Translations under genes and position numbers: made by a program
Notes under the pieces: generated by a model
What the model was told of the DNA's origin: nothing
The model's database searches: none
The model's input: only the letters and a program-made list of their open reading frames with translations
Assembly (NCBI RefSeq): GCF_003324565.1
Contig: NZ_QOLA01000019.1
Coordinates: 62,001 to 126,000 of the forward strand
Direction: 5' to 3'
Length of the DNA: 64,000 bases
Source: Streptomyces sp. SDr-06
Lineage (GTDB): Bacteria; Actinomycetota; Actinomycetes; Streptomycetales; Streptomycetaceae
Part shown: positions 15,361 to 23,531 of the stretch, piece after piece
Layout of the letters: each line of letters opens with the position of its first letter
Position numbering within the stretch: the stretch's first letter is position 1

Positions 15361-15388
15361 CCGCCTGCCGGACCCGCCCGGCAGGCGG
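15361..15388 (+). terminator. Terminator hairpin after the VOC gene
   Basis: A perfect 11-bp stem CCGCCTGCCGG / CCGGCAGGCGG with a 6-nt loop starts 8 bp after the VOC stop and 15 bp before the LexA box of the next operon. Confidence 0.8.
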
Positions 15389-15402
15389 CTGCTCGCCTGT
15401 TA

Positions 15403-15418
15403 TCGCACACGCGTTCGA
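15403..15418 (+). promoter_or_regulatory. LexA (SOS) box upstream of dnaE2
   Basis: TCGCACACGCGTTCGA differs at one position from the actinobacterial LexA consensus TCGAAC-N4-GTTCGA. It lies 57 bp before the dnaE2 start, with a possible -10 TATGGT at 15427-15432. LexA cleavage after DNA damage should release the dnaE2-imuB operon. Confidence 0.8.
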
Positions 15419-15474
15419 AATTGGTCTATGGTGGAAGGAGGGGGAGGTGAGAACGGACTGGTCAGGAGGTGCGG

Positions 15475-18400
15475 GTGCCCGGCTTCACGCATCTGCACAC
15501 CGCTTCGGGGTTCTCCCTGCGGTACGGGGCTTCCCACCCGGAGCGGCTGGCCGAACGTGCCGCCGAACGCGGCATGGACGCCCTCGCACTGACCGACCGG
15601 GACACCCTCGCGGGCGCGGTCCGCTTTGCCAAGGCCTGCGCCGAGGCGGGCATCAGGCCGCTGTTCGGGGCCGACCTGGCCGTGCCGGAACTCCTCGGGG
15701 AAACGGGGCCCGCCCGGGGGCGGACCCGACGGCGCACGCCCGTACGGGGCGGGGCGTTCGTCGACGAGTCCGCCCCCCGGGCCACCTTCCTCGCCCGTGA
15801 CGGCGCGGACGGCTGGGCCGAGCTCTGCCGCCTGGTCAGCGCCGCGCACACCGCCGAGGGCCGCCCGCTCCTGCCCCGCTCCGAACTGCCCGCCCACGGG
15901 CTCACCGTGCTGCTCGGCCCGGCCTCCGAGATCGGCCGCGCGCTCGGCGCGGGCCGCCCCGACCGTGCCGCGACCCTGCTCGCCCCCTGGCGGGAGCTCT
16001 TCGGCGACGCGCTCCGCCTCGAAGCCGTCCACCACGGGCTCCGCGGCACGGGCCCCGGCTCGCTGCGGCTCGCCGCGCGGACCGTCGGCTTCGCCGCCGA
16101 ACAGGGCGTACGCGCCGTGCTGACCAACGCCGTGCGGTACGCCGACCCCGGGCAGGGCCCGGTCGCCGACGTGCTCGACGCCGCGCGGCGGCTGGTGCCG
16201 GTGCGGGCGCCGTTCGACAGCGGCGAGCGCTGGCTCAAGGACCCGGGCGGCATGTTCAAGATCGCCGAGCGGGTCGCGGAGGCGGCCGGTTGGCGGCGCG
16301 ACGTGGCCCACCGGCTGCTCGCCATGACCGAACAGACCGCCGCCGAGTGCCTCGTCGACCCCGAGGGCAACCTCGGCATGGGCACCGTCAGCTATCCCGA
16401 GCCCCACCTCGTCGGCGCTGCCCACCGCACCCCGCAGCGGGTCCTCGCCTCCCGGGCCGCCGCCGGGATGGTGCTGCGCGGCCATGCGGGCCGGCGCGCG
16501 TACTGGGAGCGGATGCATCACGAGCTGGACATCATCGCGCACTGGGGGTACGCCTCGTACTTCCTCACCGTGGCCCAAGTCGTCGACGACGTACGGGAGA
16601 TGGGCATCCGGGTGGCCGCGCGCGGCTCCGGCGCGGGCTCGCTCGTCAACCACCTCCTCGGCATCGCGCACGCCGACCCCGTCGAGAACGGGCTCCTGAT
16701 GGAGCGCTTCCTGTCCAAGCGGCGGCCGGTGCTGCCCGACATCGACATCGACGTGGAGTCCGCCCGCAGGCTCGACGTCTACCGCGCGATCATCGACCGC
16801 TTCGGCACCGAGCGGGTCGCCACGGTCGCCATGCCCGAGACCTACCGGGTGCGGCACGCCATCCGCGACGTGGGCGCCGCGCTGTCCATGGACCCGGCGG
16901 TGCTCGACAAGATCGCCAAGTCCTTCCCGCACATCCGGGCCCGCGACGCCCGCACCGCGCTGCGGGAACTTCCCGAACTCCGGTCCCTGGCCGGGGAGAT
17001 GGACCAGTACGGCAGGCTCTGGGAGCTCGTCGAGGCCCTGGACGCCCTGCCGCGCGGCGTGGCCATGCACCCGTGCGGCGTGCTGCTCTCGGACGCCTCC
17101 CTGCTGCGCCGCACCCCCGTGGTGCCCACCAGCGGCGACGGGTTTCCGATGTCCCAGTTCGACAAGGAGGACGTGGAGGAGCTCGGGCTGCTCAAGCTGG
17201 ACGTCCTGGGCGTGCGGATGCAGTCCGCGATGGCCCACGCGGTCGCCGAGATCGGCCGGGCGACGGGCGAGCGGCTGGACCTCGACGACCCGGCGCAGGT
17301 GCCGCCGGGCGATGCGGAGACGTACCGGCTCATCCGGTCCGCCGAGACGCTCGGCTGTTTCCAGATCGAGTCGCCGGGCCAGCGCGACCTGGTCGGGCGG
17401 CTCCAGCCGTCCACCTTCCACGACCTCGTGGTCGACATCTCGCTGTTCCGTCCCGGGCCGGTCGCGGCCGACATGGTGCGGCCCTTCATCGAGGCCCGGC
17501 ACGGGCGGGCACCGGTCCGCCTCCCGCACCCCGACCTGGCGGACGCGCTGCGCGACACCTACGGCGTGGTCGTCTTCCACGAGCAGATCATCGAGATCGT
17601 GGACGTCATGACCGGCTGCGGCCGGGGCGAGGCCGACCGGGTGCGGCGCGGGCTGTCCGACCCCGGGTCCCAGGCGCGCGTCAAGGTCTGGTTCGCCCAA
17701 CGCGCCCAGGAACGGGGCTACTCGCCCGAGGTGATCGCCCACACCTGGGAGATCGTCGAGGCGTTCGGCTCGTACGGCTTCTGCAAGGCGCACGCCGTGG
17801 CCTTCGCCGTACCCACCTACCAGTCGGCCTGGCTCAAGGCCCACCACCCGGCCGCCTTCTACGCCGGGCTGCTCACCCACGACCCCGGGATGTACCCGAA
17901 GCGCCTGCTGCTCGCGGACGCGCGCAGGCGCGGGGTGCCGATCCTGCCGGTGGACGTGAACCGGTCCTCCGTCACCCACAGAATCGAACTGGTGTCCAGT
18001 AAATGGGGGGTGCGGCTCGCCCTCCGCGACGTCCACGGAATCAGCGAGGCCGAGAGCGACCGGATCGAGGCGGGCCGGCCCTACGCCTCGCTGCCCGACT
18101 TCTGGCAGCGGGCCAGGCCCGGCCGGCCGGTCGCCGAACGGCTCGCCCGGATCGGCGCGCTCGACGCGTTCGGCGCCAACCGGCGCGACCTCCTGCTCCA
18201 CCTGTCCGAACTCCACGGCGCCCCTCGCGCCGCAGGAGGCCAACTCCCGCTGGACGGCGGACTGTTGACGGCCGGTACGGGGCTGCCCGACCTGGACGGC
18301 GCGGAACGGCTCAGCGCCGAACTCGGCGTCCTCGGCATGGACGCCTCCCGCCACCTCATGGACGACCACCGGGCGTTCCTGAACGAACTCGGCGTCCTCT

Positions 18401-18930
18401 CCGCCAAGCAACTGCGCGCGGCCGAGGACGGCCAGACCGTCCTGGTCGCGGGCGCCAAGGCCGCCACCCAGACCCCGCCGGTCCGCTCCGGCAGGCGGGT
18501 CGTCTTCAGCACCCTGGACGACGGCACGGGCCTGGTGGACCTGGCCTTCTTCGACGACAGCCACGACGCCTGCGCCTACACCGTCTTCCACTCCTGGCTG
18601 CTCCTGGTGCGAGGCGTGGTGCAGCGACGCGGCCCGCGCAGCCTCGGCGTGGTGGGCGCCCGCGCCTGGAACCTCGCCGACCTCGTCGAACTGCGCCGCG
18701 CGGGCGGCCTGGACGCGGTCTCGGACCGCCTGGCGAGCCCGCCCGAGCCCACCACGGACACCGAGCCCGCCCCGGCGAGCGGGGCCGCCGCCGCACCGGC
18801 CGGCCACGACCGCCGCATCCACCTGTCCACCGGCTACGAACTGCATCCCTGGGCCGACCTGCGACCGGCCGGTGAACAGGCCGCCACGGGGCGCAAGTTG
18901 TGGCACTCCAGCCCCGGGAGCGCGGGATGA
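15475..18930 (+). CDS. dnaE2: Error-prone DNA polymerase III alpha subunit DnaE2
   Basis: The 1151-residue protein has the C-family polymerase order: an N-terminal PHP domain (FTHLHTASGFSLRYG, later ALTDRD), the palm with the acidic PDIDIDVES triad, the FQIESPGQRDLVG and DISLFRPGP elements, a helix-hairpin-helix region and an OB fold near the end (RVVFSTLDDGTGLVDLAFF). It lacks the long tail of replicative DnaE1. DnaE2 copies across lesions and causes damage-induced mutation, normally with ImuB as clamp adaptor. GTG 15475 is preferred because AGGAGG (15464-15469) sits 5 nt before it; GTG 15469 overlaps that site. The stop overlaps the ATG of the ImuB-like gene. A LexA box stands upstream. Confidence 0.95.
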   Translation: MPGFTHLHTASGFSLRYGASHPERLAERAAERGMDALALTDRDTLAGAVRFAKACAEAGIRPLFGADLAVPELLGETGPARGRTRRRTPVRGGAFVDESAPRATFLARDGADGWAELCRLVSAAHTAEGRPLLPRSELPAHGLTVLLGPASEIGRALGAGRPDRAATLLAPWRELFGDALRLEAVHHGLRGTGPGSLRLAARTVGFAAEQGVRAVLTNAVRYADPGQGPVADVLDAARRLVPVRAPFDSGERWLKDPGGMFKIAERVAEAAGWRRDVAHRLLAMTEQTAAECLVDPEGNLGMGTVSYPEPHLVGAAHRTPQRVLASRAAAGMVLRGHAGRRAYWERMHHELDIIAHWGYASYFLTVAQVVDDVREMGIRVAARGSGAGSLVNHLLGIAHADPVENGLLMERFLSKRRPVLPDIDIDVESARRLDVYRAIIDRFGTERVATVAMPETYRVRHAIRDVGAALSMDPAVLDKIAKSFPHIRARDARTALRELPELRSLAGEMDQYGRLWELVEALDALPRGVAMHPCGVLLSDASLLRRTPVVPTSGDGFPMSQFDKEDVEELGLLKLDVLGVRMQSAMAHAVAEIGRATGERLDLDDPAQVPPGDAETYRLIRSAETLGCFQIESPGQRDLVGRLQPSTFHDLVVDISLFRPGPVAADMVRPFIEARHGRAPVRLPHPDLADALRDTYGVVVFHEQIIEIVDVMTGCGRGEADRVRRGLSDPGSQARVKVWFAQRAQERGYSPEVIAHTWEIVEAFGSYGFCKAHAVAFAVPTYQSAWLKAHHPAAFYAGLLTHDPGMYPKRLLLADARRRGVPILPVDVNRSSVTHRIELVSSKWGVRLALRDVHGISEAESDRIEAGRPYASLPDFWQRARPGRPVAERLARIGALDAFGANRRDLLLHLSELHGAPRAAGGQLPLDGGLLTAGTGLPDLDGAERLSAELGVLGMDASRHLMDDHRAFLNELGVLSAKQLRAAEDGQTVLVAGAKAATQTPPVRSGRRVVFSTLDDGTGLVDLAFFDDSHDACAYTVFHSWLLLVRGVVQRRGPRSLGVVGARAWNLADLVELRRAGGLDAVSDRLASPPEPTTDTEPAPASGAAAAPAGHDRRIHLSTGYELHPWADLRPAGEQAATGRKLWHSSPGSAG

Positions 18931-19898
18931 TCCTCTGTGCACGGTTCCACCTCCTTCCGATGGACGAAACGGCGCTTCCCCCTCTGGTCGCGCTGGCCGA
19001 GGGCCTCACGCCGGTGGTCCAGGCGCTCCCGCCCGACGCACTGCTCGCCGACCTGGGCGGCGCCGAGAAGTACTTCGGCCGGGACTCCGGACAGCTGGCC
19101 GCGGTCCTGCGGGTCCGCGCGCTCGCCCACTTCGGCCTGGACTGCGCCATCGGGCTCGCGCCCAACCCGATGCTGGCCAGGATGGCGGCCAGGGGCACCC
19201 GACCCGGCACCACCCGGACCGTGCGCCCGGACGAGGTGGACCGCTACCTCGCCGCACAGCCGGTCCGCGCGCTGGACGGCATCGGACGCGCCACCGCCGG
19301 CACCCTCTGCGCGTACGGACTCGACACCGCGGGCCGCCTCGCCCAGGCACCGCCGGGCACCGTCCAGCGGATCCTCGGCGCCAGGGCCGGGCGCGAACTC
19401 CAGGAGCGTGCCCGCGGCATCGACCGCACCCCCGTGACGCCGCACGCCTCCGCGCCCTCGCTGGCCGCCGAACGCTCCTTCCCCCGCGACGAGGTGGACC
19501 CCGTACGCCACCGCCGCGCGCTGCTCTGCCTCGCGGAGGAACTCGGCGTCCGGCTGCGCGGCACCGGCCAGGTGTGTCGCTCCCTCAGCCTCACCGTGCG
19601 CTACGCCGACCGGTCCCGCACCACCCGGACCCGCAACCTGCGCGAGCCCTCGGCCCACTCGCCCGCGCTGGCCGAGCCGGCGTACGCCCTCCACGCGGCC
19701 CTCGGCCTGCAGCGTGCCAGGGTGCGCGGCATCTCACTACGGGCGGAGGGGCTGGTGGCGGCCGAACTCGCCGCGCATCAGCTCACGTTCGACCCCCAGG
19801 ACGAGCGGTCGCGCCGCATCGAGGCGGTGGCCGACCGGGCCCGCGCCAAGTTCGGCCCCCGGGCCATCGTTCCCGGAACGCTCGCGGCCGCCGCCTGA
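18927..19898 (+). CDS. imuB: ImuB-like Y-family polymerase homologue, catalytic residues not seen
   Basis: A 323-residue protein coupled by ATGA to dnaE2. Its fold follows DinB: a thumb-type helix-hairpin-helix (RALDGIGRATAGTLCAYGL, about 113-131), a little-finger domain (VDPVRHRRALLCLAEELG to RVRGISLRAEGL) and the ending QLTFDPQDERSRRIEAVADR, where QLTF resembles a weak beta-clamp motif. The N-terminal segment has no D-x-D-AFFA sequence, and the usual S-x-D-E active site reads PPDALLADLGG. It should therefore be an inactive adaptor like mycobacterial ImuB, bringing DnaE2 to the sliding clamp. No imuA' gene is present in the operon. Confidence 0.82.
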   Translation: MILCARFHLLPMDETALPPLVALAEGLTPVVQALPPDALLADLGGAEKYFGRDSGQLAAVLRVRALAHFGLDCAIGLAPNPMLARMAARGTRPGTTRTVRPDEVDRYLAAQPVRALDGIGRATAGTLCAYGLDTAGRLAQAPPGTVQRILGARAGRELQERARGIDRTPVTPHASAPSLAAERSFPRDEVDPVRHRRALLCLAEELGVRLRGTGQVCRSLSLTVRYADRSRTTRTRNLREPSAHSPALAEPAYALHAALGLQRARVRGISLRAEGLVAAELAAHQLTFDPQDERSRRIEAVADRARAKFGPRAIVPGTLAAAA

Positions 19899-19972
19899 AC
19901 CTTGAGGGCCGGGCTAACCCGGACGCCCGTCATACCCCTCGGTCCGCGAGGGACGCACCGGTCGGCGCGCGT

Positions 19973-20653
19973 TCAGGAAGCCAGCCGCTTCTTGACGTCG
20001 GCCGCCTGCGGCCCGGAGTCGACCGCCGGGATCCTCCAGCGGTTCTCGGACCTGGTGGCGTCCGTGTAGACCAGCGTGCCGCCCGCCCTGGCCTGCTCCG
20101 GTGTCAGGTCGAACACCTCGGAGCGCAGCTGGGAGGTGCCCGGCTCGATCTTGCCGACCCCGTGGTACCCGGTCACGAGGACCTTGTACGCGGCGCCATT
20201 GCCCTCGGGTACGCTCTGCCCGTTGGCGGCCACCCAACGCCAGCCTCCCTTCGTCCCGTTGGCGCTCGCGGGCTCCTCGTCCGCGGCGTTCGCGGTCAGC
20301 GAGGCGTCCTTGGTCGTGATGACGGCGAAGGTGCCGAATCGTGAGGTCGTTCCATTCCCCTCCTTGGTGTAGACGACGGTCGTGGGTGTGATCTCCAGGA
20401 TGCCGACGAGCTTGGTCCCCACAGTGCGGGACGGCTCGCCGAGCGGCAGAGCGGCCTGGCCGGAGCCGGGGTCCGGACTCGGTGTGGTGGAGTCGCCTCC
20501 AGGGGTGCCGCCGGGCGCGGGCGTCGAGGCGGACGGTGGCCCACCCGTGGGCTGGGAGGCGGACGGTTTGCCGGTCGAGCCGCCCCCTCCGGGACCGCAC
20601 GCGGTCAGGGCGAGACAGGCGGTGGCAGCGGTCGCGAGCAGGATCTTGCGCAT
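19973..20653 (-). CDS. Secreted lipoprotein of unknown function
   Basis: The 226-residue product begins MRKILLATAATACLALTAC, a lipoprotein signal with the acylated Cys at residue 19. A Gly/Ser/Pro-rich spacer (about 20-72) follows, then a globular domain of about 150 residues with beta-strand-like patterns (VGILEITPTTVVYTKEGNG, KVLVTGYHGVGKIEPG). I do not recognise the domain. The ATG at 20653 follows a G-rich ribosome site. It is transcribed in the same direction as the SDR gene 174 bp upstream and converges with imuB across a 74-bp gap. Confidence 0.7.
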   Translation of the reverse strand: MRKILLATAATACLALTACGPGGGGSTGKPSASQPTGGPPSASTPAPGGTPGGDSTTPSPDPGSGQAALPLGEPSRTVGTKLVGILEITPTTVVYTKEGNGTTSRFGTFAVITTKDASLTANAADEEPASANGTKGGWRWVAANGQSVPEGNGAAYKVLVTGYHGVGKIEPGTSQLRSEVFDLTPEQARAGGTLVYTDATRSENRWRIPAVDSGPQAADVKKRLAS

Positions 20654-20827
20654 GGTTCCCCCCAAGGCAGTGGCACTCGCCGTGAACGTACCGCGAGGGG
20701 GCTGATACCCATCGTGAAGTCACCGGACCGGGACGCCCGGGGGCGCGTCGTTGCGAACTCCCGACAAATGAACCGGAGTTGAGAGGAACGGGCGCGGCGG
20801 ACGGCGCCGCCCCACGGCCCCCCCGGT

Positions 20828-21565
20828 TCACGCCCCCGAGGCCAGGCGGGCACCTCCGTCCACCGTCAGAACGACGCCTGTCGTGAAGCTGTTGCCCACC
20901 AGGAAGGAGATCGCGTCCGCGATGTCCTCCGGGCGACCGGTGCGGCCGGCCGGGGTGGACTTGGCGTACGCCGCGAACGTCTCCGCCTTGGCTTCGGCGT
21001 CCATCCAGTCCCACCACGGGGTGTCCACGACCCCCGGGGACACCGCGTTGAAGCGGACCGGGGCCAGCTCCACCGCCAGCACCGGGACCATGGCCGCCAC
21101 CGAGGCGTTGACCGCGGCCAGACCGGCCGTGCCGGGCATCGCCGCGCCCGCCGAGGCCGCCGTCACGAAGGTGATCGACCCGGTGGGGGACAGGACGTCG
21201 AGCGCGGACCGCGCGGTGAGACTGTGCGCGATCAGCTTGCCTTCGGCCGCCGCGCGCAGCGCGTCCGTCGACACCGAGCGGAACGGCCCGGCGGCCGTGG
21301 AGCCGGTCGCGGCCACGACCACATGGTCCACCCGGCCGAGCCCCGCGAAGAACTCCCTGGTGGCCGCCTCGTCCCGCGCGTCCACCACCGCACCGCTCGC
21401 CGTTCCCGAAGTGCCGTCGAGCGCGGTCAGTTCGTCCACGGCGGCCTGCAGCCGTTCGGGGTCGCGGCCGGTGACGACCACATCCCTGCCTTCGCCCAGG
21501 AGGCGGCGCGCGGTCGCCAGGCCGATGCCGGAGGTGCCGCCGACGATCACCACTCGCTCGTTCAT
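20828..21565 (-). CDS. Short-chain dehydrogenase/reductase-like protein with altered catalytic motif
   Basis: A 245-residue Rossmann protein with the cofactor loop VVIVGGTSGIGLATARRLL, an Arg-rich NADP-type second loop (VTGRDPERL), and the C-terminal RFNAVSPGVVDTPWW and FLVGNSFTTGVVLTVDGG. Where classical enzymes have Y-x3-K, the aligned segment reads LAAVNASVAAM, so Tyr and Lys are replaced by Leu and Asn. Some SDR subgroups share an AAVNA-like segment, so this may be a subfamily trait rather than decay. It is divergent from a TetR gene across a 102-bp region with two direct repeats and is probably its main target. Substrate unknown. Confidence 0.82.
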   Translation of the reverse strand: MNERVVIVGGTSGIGLATARRLLGEGRDVVVTGRDPERLQAAVDELTALDGTSGTASGAVVDARDEAATREFFAGLGRVDHVVVAATGSTAAGPFRSVSTDALRAAAEGKLIAHSLTARSALDVLSPTGSITFVTAASAGAAMPGTAGLAAVNASVAAMVPVLAVELAPVRFNAVSPGVVDTPWWDWMDAEAKAETFAAYAKSTPAGRTGRPEDIADAISFLVGNSFTTGVVLTVDGGARLASGA

Positions 21566-21610
21566 GGTGCAGTCCTTCCAGGCCCTGTCGTACGGGCTGT
21601 TGTGCTTTTC

Positions 21611-21659
21611 GAGGCTCACTGTCTCGTAAAGAGTATTCCGAGGCAGCGTGTCTTGTAAA
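21611..21659. promoter_or_regulatory. Two direct repeats in the SDR/tetR divergent promoter
   Basis: GAGGCTCACTGTCTCGTAAA (21611-21630) and GAGGCAGCGTGTCTTGTAAA (21640-21659) agree at 15 of 20 positions, 29 bp apart (about three helix turns). The second contains TAAACT six bases before the tetR ATG. They are candidate TetR binding sites and overlapping promoters. Confidence 0.5.
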
Positions 21660-21667
21660 CTGCTCGC

Positions 21668-22315
21668 ATGAGGAAAATCGAGAACGGATCGGCGGACGGG
21701 CTCGCGGACGGCGCCCCACCTCGCGGGCGCCCCCGCAGCGAGGCGGCCAGGCGCTCCGTCCTCGACGCCGCGCTGGAGCTCTGCCGCCGGGACGGCTACC
21801 AAGAGTTGACGATCAAGGGCATCGCGGACGAGGCCCAGGTCGGCCGGCAGACCGTCTACCGCTGGTGGCCCACCAAGCAGGACGTCCTGCTCGAAGTGCT
21901 GACCGAGCTGCCGCACCGCAGTCCAGCCCAGCTCTTCCCGGACACCGGCGACGTGTACCGCGATGTCGAGGAACTGCTCGGCCACACCTTCCGGCTCACG
22001 CGCGGCGCCGTCGGCCGGGCGGTGGTCGGGCTGATGGCGGACGCGCAGGCGGACGCCTCGCTCGCCCGTCGCCTCCAGGAAGAGGTGATCGCACCGCGCC
22101 GTGCGGCCCTGCGCGACATCCTCGAACGGGGCGTGACGAGCGGCCAGTTGAGGCCGGGCGGCGCCGCGTCGCTCGACCTGGCCGTCGACTTCGCCTTCGG
22201 CGTGATGTGGTACCGCCTGCTCAGCGGCCACGCACCGGTGAACGAGTCCCTCGCCTCGGAGATCGCCACCGCTCTGGGCCCCCTGCTCGGGAGCGGGGCC
22301 GCGGACCGGGGCTGA
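21668..22315 (+). CDS. TetR/AcrR-family transcriptional regulator
   Basis: A 215-residue repressor with the DNA-binding domain at about residues 22-75: RRSVLDAALELCRRDGYQEL, IKGIADEAQVGRQTVYRWWP. The variable C-terminal ligand domain fits the TetR_C_11-like group seen next to short-chain dehydrogenases. The gene is divergent from the SDR-like gene, and the intervening direct repeats are its likely operators. There is no ribosome site; TAAACT lies 6 nt before the ATG, which suggests a leaderless, self-controlled message. Ligand unknown. Confidence 0.88.
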   Translation: MRKIENGSADGLADGAPPRGRPRSEAARRSVLDAALELCRRDGYQELTIKGIADEAQVGRQTVYRWWPTKQDVLLEVLTELPHRSPAQLFPDTGDVYRDVEELLGHTFRLTRGAVGRAVVGLMADAQADASLARRLQEEVIAPRRAALRDILERGVTSGQLRPGGAASLDLAVDFAFGVMWYRLLSGHAPVNESLASEIATALGPLLGSGAADRG

Positions 22316-22448
22316 GCCGGGGGCGGTGCGGGGCCATCCGGCAGTGGGCGGCGGGGCCCTGGGCGGCGCCCCGGGGTCGTACGGGCAAAGCGGCGTCAGG
22401 GCGCCCCGAGCCGCCGCGAGAGGGGTGAACCAGCGACGCGACAGTTTT

Positions 22449-22462
22449 TTACTGACGCGTAA
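22449..22462. promoter_or_regulatory. Short inverted repeat upstream of the secreted lipase
   Basis: TTAC-TGACGC-GTAA lies in the only AT-rich part of the 282-bp gap between tetR and the lipase gene, about 135 bp before the lipase start. It could be an operator, but the arms are only four bases. Confidence 0.25.
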
Positions 22463-22597
22463 CTTCACTCCTGGGCTACCCGTACGTAATTTGGCGTGAG
22501 CACGCCCGTACGCACCCAGTACGGCACCTCACTTGTGGTCCGGGCCGCAGGGCACCCCCTCCGTCGCAACTCCCTTGAGCCGCAAGGAGATCACCCG

Positions 22598-23458
22598 ATG
22601 CTGCCCTGGAAACGTGTGCTCAGACCGCTCTCGGCGCTGCTGCTGGCCGCCGCGGCCTCGCTCGCCCCCGCCACCGCCGCCCACGCCCAGTCCGCGCCGA
22701 GCAGTGGCTGGAACGACTACTCCTGCAAACCGTCCGCCGCCCACCCCCGGCCCGTCGTCCTCGTGCACGGCACCTTCGGCAACGGCACCGACAACTGGCT
22801 GGCCCTCGCCCCGTACCTGGTCGACCGCGGGTACTGCGTCTTCTCCCTCGACTACGGTCAGCTTCCCGGTGTGCCGCTGTTCGACGGCCTCGGTCCCATC
22901 GACAAGTCGGCGGCACAGCTCTCGGGTTACGTCGACAAGGTGCTCGCCGCGACCGGTGCCCCCAAGGCCGACCTGGTCGGCCACTCCCAGGGCGGCATGA
23001 TGCCGCGCTGGTACCTGAAGTTCCTCGGCGGTGCCTCCAAGGTCAACGCCCTCGTCGGGATCGCCCCCGACAACCACGGCACCACCCTCGACGGTCTCAC
23101 CAAGCTCCTGCCGTACTTCCCCGGTGCCCAGGATTTGCTGACGCTCGCCACCCCCGGCCTCGCCGATCAGATGGCGGGGTCGCCCTTCGTCACCCGGCTC
23201 AACCAGGGCGGCGACACCGTCCCCGGAGTCCACTACACGGTCATCGCCACGAAGTACGACGAGGTGGTCACCCCCTACCGGTCGGCGTTCCTGAACGGCC
23301 CGGACGTCAACAACGTCCTCATCCAGGACAAGTGCGCCGCCGACCTCTCCGAACACGTGGCGATCGGCCTCACCGACCGCGTGACCTACCACGAGGTCGG
23401 CAACGCGCTAGACCCGGCGCATGCGACCCCCACCACCTGCGCCTCCGCCATCGGCTGA
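22598..23458 (+). CDS. Secreted triacylglycerol lipase/esterase (alpha/beta hydrolase)
   Basis: The 286-residue product has a signal peptide (residues 1-30, cleavage after AHA). The alpha/beta core includes the oxyanion-hole segment VVLVHGTFGNGTDNW and the nucleophile elbow GHSQGG with Ser130. The acid is likely the Asp in TKYDEVVTPY and the base the His in LSEHVAIGL. Two or three Cys pairs suit an extracellular enzyme. It belongs to the class-2-lipase-like group common in Streptomyces. ATG 22598 follows AAGGAGA by 7 nt; upstream in-frame ATG/GTG codons would push the signal peptide inside. It is closed by the hairpin at 23488-23518, shared with the convergent LPMO gene. Confidence 0.9.
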   Translation: MLPWKRVLRPLSALLLAAAASLAPATAAHAQSAPSSGWNDYSCKPSAAHPRPVVLVHGTFGNGTDNWLALAPYLVDRGYCVFSLDYGQLPGVPLFDGLGPIDKSAAQLSGYVDKVLAATGAPKADLVGHSQGGMMPRWYLKFLGGASKVNALVGIAPDNHGTTLDGLTKLLPYFPGAQDLLTLATPGLADQMAGSPFVTRLNQGGDTVPGVHYTVIATKYDEVVTPYRSAFLNGPDVNNVLIQDKCAADLSEHVAIGLTDRVTYHEVGNALDPAHATPTTCASAIG

Positions 23459-23487
23459 CTCCGCGTCGGAACCCGCTTCCCTGCGCG

Positions 23488-23518
23488 GCCGCCCCTCCCG
23501 GCATCCGGGAGGGGCGGC
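23488..23518. terminator. Bidirectional terminator between lipase and LPMO genes
   Basis: A perfect 14-bp stem GCCGCCCCTCCCGG / CCGGGAGGGGCGGC with a 3-nt loop lies between the two convergent stop codons. Confidence 0.85.
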
Positions 23519-23531
23519 ACGCGCGTGCGGT

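Noticed and set aside
15400..18942. Very long open frame on the minus strand opposite dnaE2
   Set aside because: High GC keeps antisense frames open. It has no family motif, and its composition is the complement of the dnaE2 codon bias.
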